A stretch of 64,000 nt of DNA from an uncultured Christensenella sp. (GCA_949300385.1 CASGDZ010000001.1:16276-80275); one strand, 5' to 3'; shown: positions 1 through 8,284, counted from the stretch's first letter. Made by a program: numbers and translations. The notes: generated by a model from the letters alone, not told the origin.

Positions 1-125
1 AGCGCGTAAAGAAAACAATTGATAATTGTTTTTAGCGAGCGAACGGGAGCAATCTATGATTGCGGTCCGGTTCCGACAGGAGATCCCGGTTCCCTGGGAC
101 ACAAATATCTTAATATATCAAACTA
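1..125. other. GC-rich structured segment upstream of tRNA-Lys, unidentified
   Basis: No coding frame is convincing here. Two hairpins are visible: an A/T-rich one at about 13-34 (AAAACAATT pairing with AATTGTTTT) and GCAATC-TAT-GATTGC at 49-63, followed by a GC-rich run (GGTCCGG, then TCCC and GGGA arms at about 84-99). The order 'hairpin then GGTCC' resembles the 3' half of the tRNA-Leu-linked elements at 239-425 and 35297-35484. It could be the tail of a third such element or of another RNA gene that starts before the window. No segment antisense to the following tRNA-Lys was found, so membership is only a guess. Confidence 0.25.
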
Positions 126-129
126 ATAT

Positions 130-205
130 GGTTCATTAGCTCAGTTGGTAGAGCACATGACTTTTAATCATGGTGTCCCGGGTTCAAGTCCCGGATGAGC
201 CACCA
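130..205 (+). tRNA. tRNA-Lys (anticodon TTT)
   Basis: A cloverleaf is readable by eye. The acceptor GGTTCAT pairs with ATGAGCC, the D arm contains AGCTCAGTTGGTAGAGC, and the anticodon stem CATGA/TCATG closes the loop CTTTTAA, giving anticodon TTT. The T arm has GGTTCAAGTC. CCA is encoded at 203-205. It is followed after 33 nt by the partial copy of tRNA-Leu. Confidence 0.97.
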
Positions 206-238
206 TTTTATTTTAAGTGGCATTTAATAATGTCATAT

Positions 239-266
239 GCGGATGTGGCGAAATTGGCAGACGCGC
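239..266 (+). repeat. Partial copy of the first 28 nt of the downstream tRNA-Leu
   Basis: Positions 239-266 are identical to 426-453, the first 28 nt of tRNA-Leu(TAG): acceptor 5' strand, D arm and start of the anticodon arm. After 266 the two sequences diverge completely and no matching 3' half follows, so this is not a tRNA gene. The offset between the two 5' ends is 187 nt. A homologous arrangement exists on the minus strand at 35460-35484 with an offset of 188 nt. Confidence 0.93.
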
Positions 267-425
267 GCGTCATAATGCGCTTTTTAGTCAATTTGCTAAG
301 CGCAAATATAGACCTTTCGGCGATTATTCCTTTCCCCATTAGACTTTTGTCTAACGTGGACCCCGAAAGTCTAGCGCTAATATAGTCCATAGTATAATGA
401 CGATAAACTTATATACAACAAAAAT
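239..425 (+). ncRNA. tRNA-Leu-linked structured element, copy 1
   Basis: After the tRNA 5' copy (239-266) the segment shows ordered pairings. CGTCAT (268-273) pairs with ATGACG (397-402). A hairpin TGCGCTT/AAGCGCA lies at 276-304. A helix joins 309-320 to 363-373 with one bulged C and encloses hairpin TTAGAC/GTCTAA. The stretch 367-377 is an exact 11-nt reverse complement of 450-460, which covers the 5' strand of the tRNA-Leu anticodon stem and part of its loop. That stretch overlaps the 363-373 arm, so pairing inside the element and pairing with the tRNA exclude each other. The order and offsets match the minus-strand element at 35297-35484. Function is unknown; it could be a regulatory leader, a tRNA mimic or a small element inserted at tRNA-Leu genes. 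Confidence 0.6.
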
Positions 426-508
426 GCGGATGTGGCGAAATTGGCAGACGCGCTAGACTTAGGATCTAGTGGGTGACCGTGGGGGTTCAAGTCCCTTCAT
501 CCGCACCA
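426..508 (+). tRNA. tRNA-Leu (anticodon TAG)
   Basis: The acceptor GCGGATG pairs with CATCCGC, the anticodon stem CTAGA/TCTAG closes the loop CTTAGGA, and anticodon TAG reads CUN leucine codons. There is a class II variable arm, a T arm with GGGTTCAAGTCCC, and encoded CCA at 506-508. It is the last gene of a tRNA-Lys/element/tRNA-Leu unit that ends at the terminator just downstream. Confidence 0.97.
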
Positions 509-518
509 TACAAGAATA

Positions 519-552
519 AAACGAACCTTGAGAACTCAAAGTTTGTTTTTTA
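519..552 (+). terminator. Rho-independent terminator of the tRNA-Lys/Leu unit
   Basis: The inverted repeat AACGAAC..TTGAG with CTCAA..GTTTGTT is followed by a run of T, 11 nt after the tRNA-Leu CCA end. Confidence 0.8.
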
Positions 553-627
553 ATATAATTAAATTCGACATATTTTTGTATTTTAGTTGCATCTATTTCA
601 AGTATATTATATTATATTATTATTTAC

Positions 628-1195
628 ATGTATATCACGTCGCAAATTCTAGTTTTTATAGGATTAATCATTGATTTAATAGGTAAGTGCTTAAAAAGGA
701 AAGGTCAAGTTTTAACTTTCAATATTATAGCATCAATTTTTTATACTCTAAGTTATGTATTTTTAATAAGTTGGTTAGGAGTGATTGTAAATTTCCTAAA
801 TCTTGTTAGAAGTTTATGGTTTGTTTATTTGACGAAGAAAGATAGCGGATATAAAAAATACATTTTTTCCAATTTTTTGCATTTTATTCATTTTTATAAT
901 AAATATGTTTATCTTTTGGAATAATGCATTAGATTTAATACTTTTAGCATCAATATCAATATCAACTATTGGTTTTTCTTTAAAAAATATGTTTCATGTT
1001 AGAATTTCAATGCTTATAAATGGATTTTTATTTATTGTCTATAATTTTACATTACAAGGATATGTTAATATGTTCTGTGATTTGACCGGTATAATTATAT
1101 CTATAACATTTATAATTATTTACGATATCATACCTTATATTAAAAATAAAAAATCAATTAAAAACTCTAATAATAAAATGGAAGAAAAAACTTAA
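628..1195 (+). pseudogene. YgjV-like inner membrane protein, split by a frameshift
   Basis: Two overlapping frames, 628-924 (98 aa) and 905-1195 (96 aa), look like the N- and C-terminal halves of one hydrophobic protein of about 180 aa similar to the YgjV family: predicted helices, then SLWFVYL-type text, then a second half with SISTIGFSLKNMFHVRISM. The second frame is open back to about 833, and both frames cross two six-T runs (863-868, 873-878). A one-base slip there would join the halves into a continuous hydrophobic segment. There is no Shine-Dalgarno before 628; a TATTAT box ends 7 nt upstream. It could be a real pseudogene, a phase-variable homopolymer tract, programmed slippage or an assembly error. 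Family assignment is from memory of the sequence pattern. Confidence 0.55.
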
Positions 1196-1243
1196 ATAAT
1201 ATTTAAGATTTTTAAGTTTTTTGATTTTATTTGTTAAAAATAA

Positions 1244-1271
1244 TTGACTTTTTTGTTTTTTATGCTAATAT
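1244..1271 (+). promoter_or_regulatory. Promoter for tRNA-Gln
   Basis: TTGACT (1244-1249), a 16-nt spacer and TAATAT (1266-1271) place the start about 25 nt before tRNA-Gln. Confidence 0.6.
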
Positions 1272-1303
1272 TATCTAGTACACTTTTAAAAATTGTACTT
1301 TAT

Positions 1304-1378
1304 TGGGGTATCGCCAAGCGGTAAGGCACAAGACTTTGACTCTTGCATGCGGTAGTTCGAATCTACCTACCCCAGCCA
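1304..1378 (+). tRNA. tRNA-Gln (anticodon TTG)
   Basis: The acceptor TGGGGTA pairs with TACCCCA, the U1-A72 pair being typical of tRNA-Gln. The anticodon stem CAAGA/TCTTG closes loop CTTTGAC, anticodon TTG. CCA is encoded at 1376-1378. It is followed 81 nt later by tRNA-His, and neither carries the partial-copy element seen before the tRNA-Leu genes. Confidence 0.97.
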
Positions 1379-1459
1379 TATAACATATTCGTAAACTAGT
1401 TAGGTTTTGATTATTCTAATGGTTTAGAGTGTGCTATTTATTCTTATCAAGATTCGTAT

Positions 1460-1536
1460 GGTGGCTATAGTTCAGTTGGTAGAGCGCCAGATTGTGGATC
1501 TGGTTGTCGTGGGTTCGAGTCCCTCTAGCCACCCCA
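1460..1536 (+). tRNA. tRNA-His (anticodon GTG)
   Basis: The acceptor GTGGCTA pairs with TAGCCAC. The extra G(-1) at 1460 faces discriminator C at 1533, the histidine identity pair. The loop ATTGTGGAT contains anticodon GTG. CCA is encoded at 1534-1536. Confidence 0.96.
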
Positions 1537-1541
1537 TTAAG

Positions 1542-1566
1542 TCGTGTTTTATACACGATTTTTTTT
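1542..1566 (+). terminator. Terminator after tRNA-His
   Basis: TCGTGT-TTTAT-ACACGA is followed by a T run. Confidence 0.85.
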
Positions 1567-1630
1567 ATTTATAAGTAAAATTAAAACACAAAAAATTAAA
1601 TTTAATAGAAAATATTTAGGATAAAAATTT

Positions 1631-1678
1631 CTTAAAATGATAAAAAAGATTTTAAGTTTTGTTTATTTATGATATAAT
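1631..1678 (+). promoter_or_regulatory. Inverted repeat and -10 box upstream of phosphoketolase
   Basis: A perfect 8-bp inverted repeat, CTTAAAAT (1631-1638) and ATTTTAAG (1649-1656) with a 10-nt spacer, lies where the -35 region would be for a TATAAT box at 1673-1678. This layout suggests a repressor operator on the xfp promoter. No regulator gene is adjacent. Confidence 0.4.
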
Positions 1679-1703
1679 AAATTTATCAATAAATAGGAAA
1701 TAA

Positions 1704-4079
1704 ATGATAGGGGTATTTATGGATAAATTTTCAACTAATGAATATTTGACAAAACTTGACGGATATTGGCGGGCTACAAATTATCTTTCACTAGCACAAT
1801 TATATTTACTTGATAATCCGCTAATGCGTGATCACGAACTGTGCATGGACGACATTAAGAAAAAACTTGTTGGACATTGGGGAACTGTGCCGGGGCAAAA
1901 TTTTATTTATGCGCATTGCAACAGAGTTATTAACAAGTATAATCTTGATATGATATTATTGTCAGGGCCGGGACATGGTGGCAATTTTTTGACATCTAAC
2001 TGTTATTTGGAAGGAACATATAGCGAGTACTATCCCAATATTTCGCGTGATAAAGAGGGAATGAATCGCTTTTGCAAGCAATTTTCTTTCCCAGGTGGAA
2101 TAGGCTCGCATTGTGTGCCTGAAACGCCAGGCTCTATTCATGAAGGCGGAGAGTTGGGATATGTGTTAGCGCACGCATATGGTGCGATTTTAGATAATCC
2201 AAATTTAATATCAGTTGCGATTGTTGGCGATGGAGAAGCAGAGACAGGTCCGCTGGCGACTTCGTGGCACAGCAACAAGTTCATTAATCCAAAGACGGAT
2301 GGCGCAGTTTTGCCTATACTTCATTTAAATGGATATAAGATAAGCAATCCAACTATTTTGTCGCGTTTAAGCAAAAAAGAATTGACTGACTTATTTAAAG
2401 GATATGGGTACAATCCATATTTTGTTGAGGGGTGTGATCCCATGAAAATGCACGCGCTTATGGCACAAACGATGGATAAATGTATTGAAGAGATTAAGTC
2501 AATACAGACTATCGCGCGTGAAAATAAGGAATATGTGCGCAAACCTTTCCCTATGATAATACTCCGAACACCAAAGGGGTGGACATGTCCAAAAATGTTA
2601 GATGGAAAACAAATAGAAGGAAGTTTCCGCGCACATCAAATCCCGCTAACACAGGACAATAAAGACTTCTTAGCTATATTAAAAAATTGGTTAAATTCAT
2701 ACAAACCAAATGAACTTTTTGACAAAAATTATCGTTTAAAGCGTGAATATTTTAGCATTGTTCCAAAACCTGAAAAACGCATATGCGCTAGTCCATATGC
2801 AAATGGTGGCAGATTATTAAAACCGCTAAAAACACCTAATATTGACGATTATGCTGTTAAATTTAAAGGTCATGGCACGATCAAGGCGCAAGACATGCTT
2901 GAATTAGGTGGATATATTCGCGACATATTTAAATTAAATAAACGCAATAAAAATTATAGGATATTTAGTCCAGATGAGGCGATGAGCAACCGATTGTATA
3001 AAGTTTTTGAAACAGAGAATAGAGACTTTAATGCAACAATTTTACCGACGGACGACAAACTTTCGCCAAATGGCAGAATCATGGATTCATTTTTAAGCGA
3101 ACACGCGTGTGAAGGCTGGTTAGAAGGATATTTGCTTACAGGTAGACATGGAATGTTCAATAGTTATGAGGCGTTTATTCGCGTTGTAGATAGTATGGTT
3201 GCGCAACACGCTAAATGGCTAAAAGTTTGCAACGAAATACCATGGCGCGCGCCAATATCATCGTTAAATTTGATTTTGACTAGCAATGTATGGCAACAAG
3301 ACCACAATGGATTTACTCATCAAGACCCAGGATTTTTGGACCATATGGCAAATAAAAAAGCAGATGTAGTTCGAATATATCTCCCTGCGGATGCAAACTG
3401 CTTGTTGTCCTGCTATGACCATTGCGCAAATAGCAAAAATTATGTCAATTTAATAGTCGCTTCAAAGCACCCGACATATCAATGGCTAAGCATGAAAGAG
3501 GCAAAAGTTCATTGCAAGAAAGGGGCTAGCGAATGGAAATGGGCGTCCGTTGGTGATAGCAAAAATCCTGATGTTGTGATTGCGTCATGCGGAGATACGG
3601 CGACAATTGAAAGTTTAGCTACCATTAGTCTAATCAAAAAATATTTACCTGAATTAAATGTAAAATTTGTCAATGTAGTTGATTTGATGAAATTAGTACC
3701 GAGCGACTCGCACCCACATGGTATGACGGACAAAGAATATGATGAACTTTTCACCACAAATAGTCCTATTCTATTTAATTTCCACGGATATCCTCAACTA
3801 ATTCACATGTTGACATATAAACGCCATAATCATAATAATTTGCATGTCGCTGGATATATGGAAGAAGGCTCAATAACTACTTCATTTGATATGCGCGTTA
3901 GAAATCATATTGATAGATATCATCAAATTTTAAAATTATTGAACTATATAAATGTTGATGAAAGTAAAAAGAAAGAGTTAAAATCGCTTATGGAGCAAAA
4001 GTTAAAAGAACATCATGACTATATTGTTGAATATGGGGTAGATATGCCAGAGGTGGCGGATTGGTATTGGAACAATTAA
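1704..4079 (+). CDS. xfp: Xylulose-5-phosphate/fructose-6-phosphate phosphoketolase
   Basis: This cytosolic thiamine-diphosphate enzyme cleaves xylulose 5-phosphate (and in many members fructose 6-phosphate) with phosphate to acetyl phosphate plus glyceraldehyde 3-phosphate (or erythrose 4-phosphate). The 791-aa length is normal for the family. Visible motifs are GPGHGG at about residues 88-93, GGELGYVLAHAYGA near 148-161, and the TPP-binding motif GDGEAETG (about 175-182) with its partner asparagine in HLNG. The start at 1704 has AGGAAA upstream; an in-frame ATG at 1719 with AGGGG is an equally good alternative. The gene stands alone after a tRNA cluster. Its product acetyl phosphate would feed the AckA and Pta encoded at 41.1 and 39.9 kb. 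Confidence 0.95.
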   Translation: MIGVFMDKFSTNEYLTKLDGYWRATNYLSLAQLYLLDNPLMRDHELCMDDIKKKLVGHWGTVPGQNFIYAHCNRVINKYNLDMILLSGPGHGGNFLTSNCYLEGTYSEYYPNISRDKEGMNRFCKQFSFPGGIGSHCVPETPGSIHEGGELGYVLAHAYGAILDNPNLISVAIVGDGEAETGPLATSWHSNKFINPKTDGAVLPILHLNGYKISNPTILSRLSKKELTDLFKGYGYNPYFVEGCDPMKMHALMAQTMDKCIEEIKSIQTIARENKEYVRKPFPMIILRTPKGWTCPKMLDGKQIEGSFRAHQIPLTQDNKDFLAILKNWLNSYKPNELFDKNYRLKREYFSIVPKPEKRICASPYANGGRLLKPLKTPNIDDYAVKFKGHGTIKAQDMLELGGYIRDIFKLNKRNKNYRIFSPDEAMSNRLYKVFETENRDFNATILPTDDKLSPNGRIMDSFLSEHACEGWLEGYLLTGRHGMFNSYEAFIRVVDSMVAQHAKWLKVCNEIPWRAPISSLNLILTSNVWQQDHNGFTHQDPGFLDHMANKKADVVRIYLPADANCLLSCYDHCANSKNYVNLIVASKHPTYQWLSMKEAKVHCKKGASEWKWASVGDSKNPDVVIASCGDTATIESLATISLIKKYLPELNVKFVNVVDLMKLVPSDSHPHGMTDKEYDELFTTNSPILFNFHGYPQLIHMLTYKRHNHNNLHVAGYMEEGSITTSFDMRVRNHIDRYHQILKLLNYINVDESKKKELKSLMEQKLKEHHDYIVEYGVDMPEVADWYWNN

Positions 4080-4111
4080 TATAAATTATTAATATTTATA
4101 AGGAGGCTGAT

Positions 4112-6718
4112 ATGTTAGAATTAAAATCAATTAGTAAGAACTATGTTTTAAAAGACCAGTCAGTTATGGCGTTAAATCAAGTTAGCGTTTGTTTCCGTCG
4201 AAATGAGTTCGTATCAATTTTAGGACCAAGCGGATGTGGTAAAACTACACTTTTAAACATAATAGGCGGACTAGATAGATATAGCGATGGTGATTTAATT
4301 ATTGACGGAGTTTCAACAAAAAAATACAAAGATAAAGATTGGGATAACTATCGAAATCATAGAGTAGGTTTTGTATTCCAAAACTATAATTTAATTCAGC
4401 ATTTGACAGTGTTGGAGAATGTTGAACTTGCTCTCACTTTGTCTGGCATAAAGCCGAAAGAGAGAAAAGCACGTGCGACAGAAGTTTTGAACCAAGTGGG
4501 ATTGGGAGACAAATTACATTCACGCCCAAATCAGTTGTCTGGTGGTCAAATGCAAAGGGTTGCAATAGCGCGTGCGTTAGTAAATGACCCTGAAATCATT
4601 TTAGCCGATGAACCAACAGGTGCGCTTGATAGTAAAACAAGTGTGCAAATCATGGATCTATTGAAAGAAGTTAGCAATGACCGTCTTGTTATTATGGTAA
4701 CACACAATCCAGACTTAGCAGAAAAGTATTCAACTCGTATTGTGCGCTTGCTAGACGGAGAGTTGATCGCAGATTCTATGCCTTATAGCGAAAAGGAGAG
4801 CAAGAAAGAAGTAAAAAATCATAATAAACAATTAGAAGAAAAACTAAAAAAAGAAGAAAAAATTGCTTCAAAATCACAAGGACGCTTTAAAAAGACAGAG
4901 AAAAAGAAATCCATGTCATTATTTACTGCACTTTCTTTAAGTTTTAAAAACTTATTGACTAAGAAAGGGCGAACAACAATGGTCGCATTTGCAGGAAGCA
5001 TAGGAATTATAGGTATCGCACTTATCCTTGCCGTTAGTGCCGGTATGACCAATTACATAAATAACATGCAAGGGGAGTCGTTAGCCAATTATCCAGTGGC
5101 AGTTTCTACTGTCTCGCTTGACTTGAGTGGAGCAGTAGACTCAATCATGTCATCAGTTGTAGTTGGTGGAGATAGCGACGATGCAATTAATGTTAATGAT
5201 GAGTCTACACAATTAATGCGTTTAGGACGAATTAACTACTTAAATGATGACTTTGTGAGTTATGTTTTAAATTATTATAAAGACGAAGATAACGCAAAAA
5301 ATATTAATGCTTTATCAATTAGTTACGCAACAAACCTTAAATTAATAAGCAAAACGACTAACGCGAACGATTCAGATATATATAAGAAAATTTATAGTGA
5401 ATTAACTTTGGATGCAACATCAGGTGTATATAGTTCATTGTTCTTTGAAGGATTTAGTGAAGAGTATACTGATTATGTGCTATCAATGTACGATGTAGTT
5501 GGAGGAGATGAAGCACATTTTCCTAATAATAAAAATGAAGTTGCATTAGTAGTCAATTCATCATCAATTTCAAAAAAACTACTTGATAATTTAGATATAA
5601 AATACGATGTTGAATATGGTATTGTAAAACCTGTTGAATATTCCAGTATCATTGGGAAAACATATCGTCTGTTATTAAATGATGGTTATTATGATGAAAC
5701 AGGCAAGCCATATTATAATTTTAAAGGAGAAGTAGAGCAAACTGCATTGCAAGATTTGTATAATAATACGAGCGAAGAGAACTATATTGATTTGATCATT
5801 AGTTGTATTTTAATTCAAAAAGAAGATAGTTCGGGAGATTTATTTAATGACGGAATTATGTACACGCACGAGTTGGCAGAATTTTATCATAATAATGCAA
5901 CGCAATCTGATGCAGTCGCAGGGGTAAAATCAAAATATCTTAATGACGGCGTGCTAATAAATAATGGTGATATTTTATTTGATGAACCTTATGTTTTAAA
6001 TATAGGTGAATTATCATTATTGGAATATGACAAAGATATGTTTACTTATGAAACACCTAACGAGATGAAGAGTGCTATATCAAATGATTTGTTTGAATTA
6101 GATTTAACTGATGAAGAATTGATAGATTTCTATTTGCAGATGTATGGAGCTAGTAGTATTCCTATAGGTGTCTATTTATACGCAAAAGACTTTGATTCAA
6201 AAGATAGCATCGTTTCTATGTTAAACGCTTACAATGAAAATCCGGATCATAGAGCGATAACTTATAGTGATAATAGTGCATTTATAACAAGTATTCTCGG
6301 TGATTTGGTTAACATTATTTCATATGTACTTATCGCGTTTGCTGGAATATCGCTAGTAGTATCTAGCATTATGATAGGTATAATAACATATACTTCAGTT
6401 ATTGAAAGAACGAAAGAAATTGGAGTATTACGAAGTATCGGTGCTGCAAAACGCGATGTTTCGCGCGTGTTCAATGCGGAGACTATCATCATTGGATTAT
6501 TTGCTGGAATTATTGGTATTATTATGTCTGGCTTGTTTAGTCTATTGATAAGTTTAATATTGAAATCTTTAACAGGTATAGCATGCTTGGCTACTATGGA
6601 AGTTTGGTCTAGTTTGATATTGATTATCGTAAGCGTCGTTTTAACATTTGTTGCGGGACTAATTCCTGCTCGAATCGCTTCTAAAAAAGACCCTGTTATT
6701 GCACTTCGAAGTGAATAA
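4112..6718 (+). CDS. ABC transporter, ATPase fused to FtsX/MacB-type permease
   Basis: A single 868-aa polypeptide with an N-terminal LolD/MacB-like ATPase (Walker A GPSGCGKT at 38-45, Q-loop FQNY near 90, signature LSGGQ 142-146, Walker B ILADEP near 163-168), a highly charged Lys/Glu linker (about 230-275), a transmembrane helix near 288-312, a large extracytoplasmic domain of about 400 residues, and three C-terminal helices (about 733-760, 790-815, 835-860) with the ERTKEIGVLRSIGA motif of FtsX permeases. Such proteins usually act mechanically as dimers in lipoprotein, peptide or antibiotic export and resistance; the substrate cannot be told here. AAGGAGG lies upstream of the start, 32 nt after xfp. 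No dedicated two-component system or periplasmic partner is adjacent. Confidence 0.9.
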   Translation: MLELKSISKNYVLKDQSVMALNQVSVCFRRNEFVSILGPSGCGKTTLLNIIGGLDRYSDGDLIIDGVSTKKYKDKDWDNYRNHRVGFVFQNYNLIQHLTVLENVELALTLSGIKPKERKARATEVLNQVGLGDKLHSRPNQLSGGQMQRVAIARALVNDPEIILADEPTGALDSKTSVQIMDLLKEVSNDRLVIMVTHNPDLAEKYSTRIVRLLDGELIADSMPYSEKESKKEVKNHNKQLEEKLKKEEKIASKSQGRFKKTEKKKSMSLFTALSLSFKNLLTKKGRTTMVAFAGSIGIIGIALILAVSAGMTNYINNMQGESLANYPVAVSTVSLDLSGAVDSIMSSVVVGGDSDDAINVNDESTQLMRLGRINYLNDDFVSYVLNYYKDEDNAKNINALSISYATNLKLISKTTNANDSDIYKKIYSELTLDATSGVYSSLFFEGFSEEYTDYVLSMYDVVGGDEAHFPNNKNEVALVVNSSSISKKLLDNLDIKYDVEYGIVKPVEYSSIIGKTYRLLLNDGYYDETGKPYYNFKGEVEQTALQDLYNNTSEENYIDLIISCILIQKEDSSGDLFNDGIMYTHELAEFYHNNATQSDAVAGVKSKYLNDGVLINNGDILFDEPYVLNIGELSLLEYDKDMFTYETPNEMKSAISNDLFELDLTDEELIDFYLQMYGASSIPIGVYLYAKDFDSKDSIVSMLNAYNENPDHRAITYSDNSAFITSILGDLVNIISYVLIAFAGISLVVSSIMIGIITYTSVIERTKEIGVLRSIGAAKRDVSRVFNAETIIIGLFAGIIGIIMSGLFSLLISLILKSLTGIACLATMEVWSSLILIIVSVVLTFVAGLIPARIASKKDPVIALRSE

Positions 6719-6748
6719 AAATTAATTAAATAATAAATTGTAAATTCA

Positions 6749-6802
6749 AAAAAAATGATTTTTAATATAAAATTAATACCTTTTGTTAAAAATCATTTTT
6801 TT
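6749..6802 (+). terminator. Terminator after the ABC transporter
   Basis: A long AT-rich inverted repeat (AAAAATGATTTTTAA with TTAAAAATCATTTTT) ends in a T run. Confidence 0.7.
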
Positions 6803-6827
6803 ATTTATATTTTATACATATAAATTT

Positions 6828-6856
6828 TTGACAATATTTTATTTTTAATATAAAAT
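6828..6856 (+). promoter_or_regulatory. Promoter giving a leaderless M16 peptidase mRNA
   Basis: TTGACA (6828-6833), a 17-nt spacer and TAAAAT (6851-6856). The predicted start site falls on the ATG at 6864, and no Shine-Dalgarno precedes that ATG. Confidence 0.75.
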
Positions 6857-6863
6857 TATAAGC

Positions 6864-8171
6864 ATGAGAATTTATAAAAAATATAAGAAAATAAATTTAA
6901 TTAATGGTGGTGTTTTGTACTACACTAAAAATACTATAAGCAAAACTACTAAAGTTAGCCTTGCTTTTGATTGCGGTTCAAGAGTTGAAAAAATACCCGG
7001 ATTAGCGCATTTTACTGAGCATATGTTTTTTGCAGGTACAGACGAGTTACGCACTAAACAAGAGGTGGCGGATAAATATTTCAAATTTATTGGGGCTAAT
7101 GCCTTCACCAACATTTATAAGATTAATTTTGCAGGGAATATATTTACAGAAGAATTAGAGGATTATGTTAAACTTGTATCGCATTTAATTACGCATAGTA
7201 CCTTTAATAAAAAAGCTGTAGAAAGTGAAATAAAGGTTGTCCAACAAGAAATTGCTAATAGTATAGACAATAATAGACAAATGGTTGGATATATTGATGA
7301 TTACAATGTTTTTAAACATGAAACATTTAAAAATACTATTTTGGGTTCAGCAAAATCAGTTGCTACAATTAAAAGTAAAGATGTTAAAGATTATGTTAAA
7401 AAATATTTTGTTGCCAACAATTTAGATGCTTTTGTAGTGTCGCCTTTATCGTTAAAAAAAGTCAAGAAAATTATAGAAAATAATTTATCAAATAATTTGC
7501 CTGTAAATGAAAATTTTGAACGCTTAGATTACAACTTCTTAGATATAAAGGATAATAATTTTTATTCAATTACTACTAAAAAAATTGGTAAAGCGTATGT
7601 TTACATTCATTTTAGTTTAAATAAAACAATGAATGACCGCAAATATATTAATAAATTTTTTCTAGTAATGGATATGATGAATGATTTTTCACACGGAATG
7701 AATAAAGAATTACGCTTAGATAAAAATCTTGTTTATGGTTCTAGTATATCATTCTCTGCATTTAAAAATAGCGGATATTTAACATTCAAAACAGAGTGTG
7801 ATAACGAAAATGTAAATCAAGTTATAACAGCACTATCTAATTATATTAAAAAAGTGCTAACTAATGGATTTAGTCAAGAAGAATTGACTAATGTTAAACG
7901 ATATTTTAGATTTACTGATAAGAATAACGAACCGCGTACAAATAACTTAAATAATAAGTTGTTCTTTTACAAGAGACACGGTTACATTGAGAGATATAAA
8001 GATATTAAAAAATTATGTTTATCGACTACTTTAGATGAATGTAACCGAATGTTTAAAGAAGTATTTACTTCCCCTAAAGTTAGTTTAACATTAGTGAGCG
8101 ATTTGGATAAAAAATCAGTTATGACGAAGAAAGAATTTAATAAATTATTTGACAATACGAATATTGATTAA
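6864..8171 (+). CDS. M16 family zinc metallopeptidase
   Basis: A 435-aa protein with the inverted zinc motif HFTEH (residues 49-53) and the distal glutamate ligand expected about 76 residues later (E129 in VVQQEI). The N-terminal M16 domain is followed by the inactive C-terminal domain (about 190-400). The family includes processing peptidases (PqqL/YmxG/MPP-like) that degrade peptides or process precursors; many firmicutes carry such genes as YmfF/YmfH pairs, but here there is only one gene. It is monocistronic, with a terminator before and after, and appears to be translated from a leaderless message. Confidence 0.88.
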   Translation: MRIYKKYKKINLINGGVLYYTKNTISKTTKVSLAFDCGSRVEKIPGLAHFTEHMFFAGTDELRTKQEVADKYFKFIGANAFTNIYKINFAGNIFTEELEDYVKLVSHLITHSTFNKKAVESEIKVVQQEIANSIDNNRQMVGYIDDYNVFKHETFKNTILGSAKSVATIKSKDVKDYVKKYFVANNLDAFVVSPLSLKKVKKIIENNLSNNLPVNENFERLDYNFLDIKDNNFYSITTKKIGKAYVYIHFSLNKTMNDRKYINKFFLVMDMMNDFSHGMNKELRLDKNLVYGSSISFSAFKNSGYLTFKTECDNENVNQVITALSNYIKKVLTNGFSQEELTNVKRYFRFTDKNNEPRTNNLNNKLFFYKRHGYIERYKDIKKLCLSTTLDECNRMFKEVFTSPKVSLTLVSDLDKKSVMTKKEFNKLFDNTNID

Positions 8172-8252
8172 TGAAAATTTTTTAAATATTGCAATGGAAA
8201 AAATAAAAATTTGAAATTTAATAAAAATTAAATTATCTTTACAAAAAATTAT

Positions 8253-8284
8253 AAAAAATAGAGCAAACAATGCTCTATTTTTTG
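8253..8284 (+). terminator. Terminator after the M16 peptidase
   Basis: ATAGAGCA-AACAA-TGCTCTAT is flanked by A and T runs. It opens the 333-nt gap 8172-8504, which otherwise holds the RNase J promoter and leader. Confidence 0.85.

Noticed and set aside
170-385. Open frame of 71 codons across tRNA-Lys and the element
   Set aside because: It overlaps a certain tRNA and the structured element, has no Shine-Dalgarno, and runs through palindromic RNA-like sequence.
239-425. Group I or group II intron inside tRNA-Leu
   Set aside because: Bacterial tRNA-Leu introns split one gene at the anticodon; here a full tRNA-Leu follows and no 3' half is attached to the fragment. A short AATATAGTCC near 379-388 recalls the group I S box, but the other core motifs are absent.
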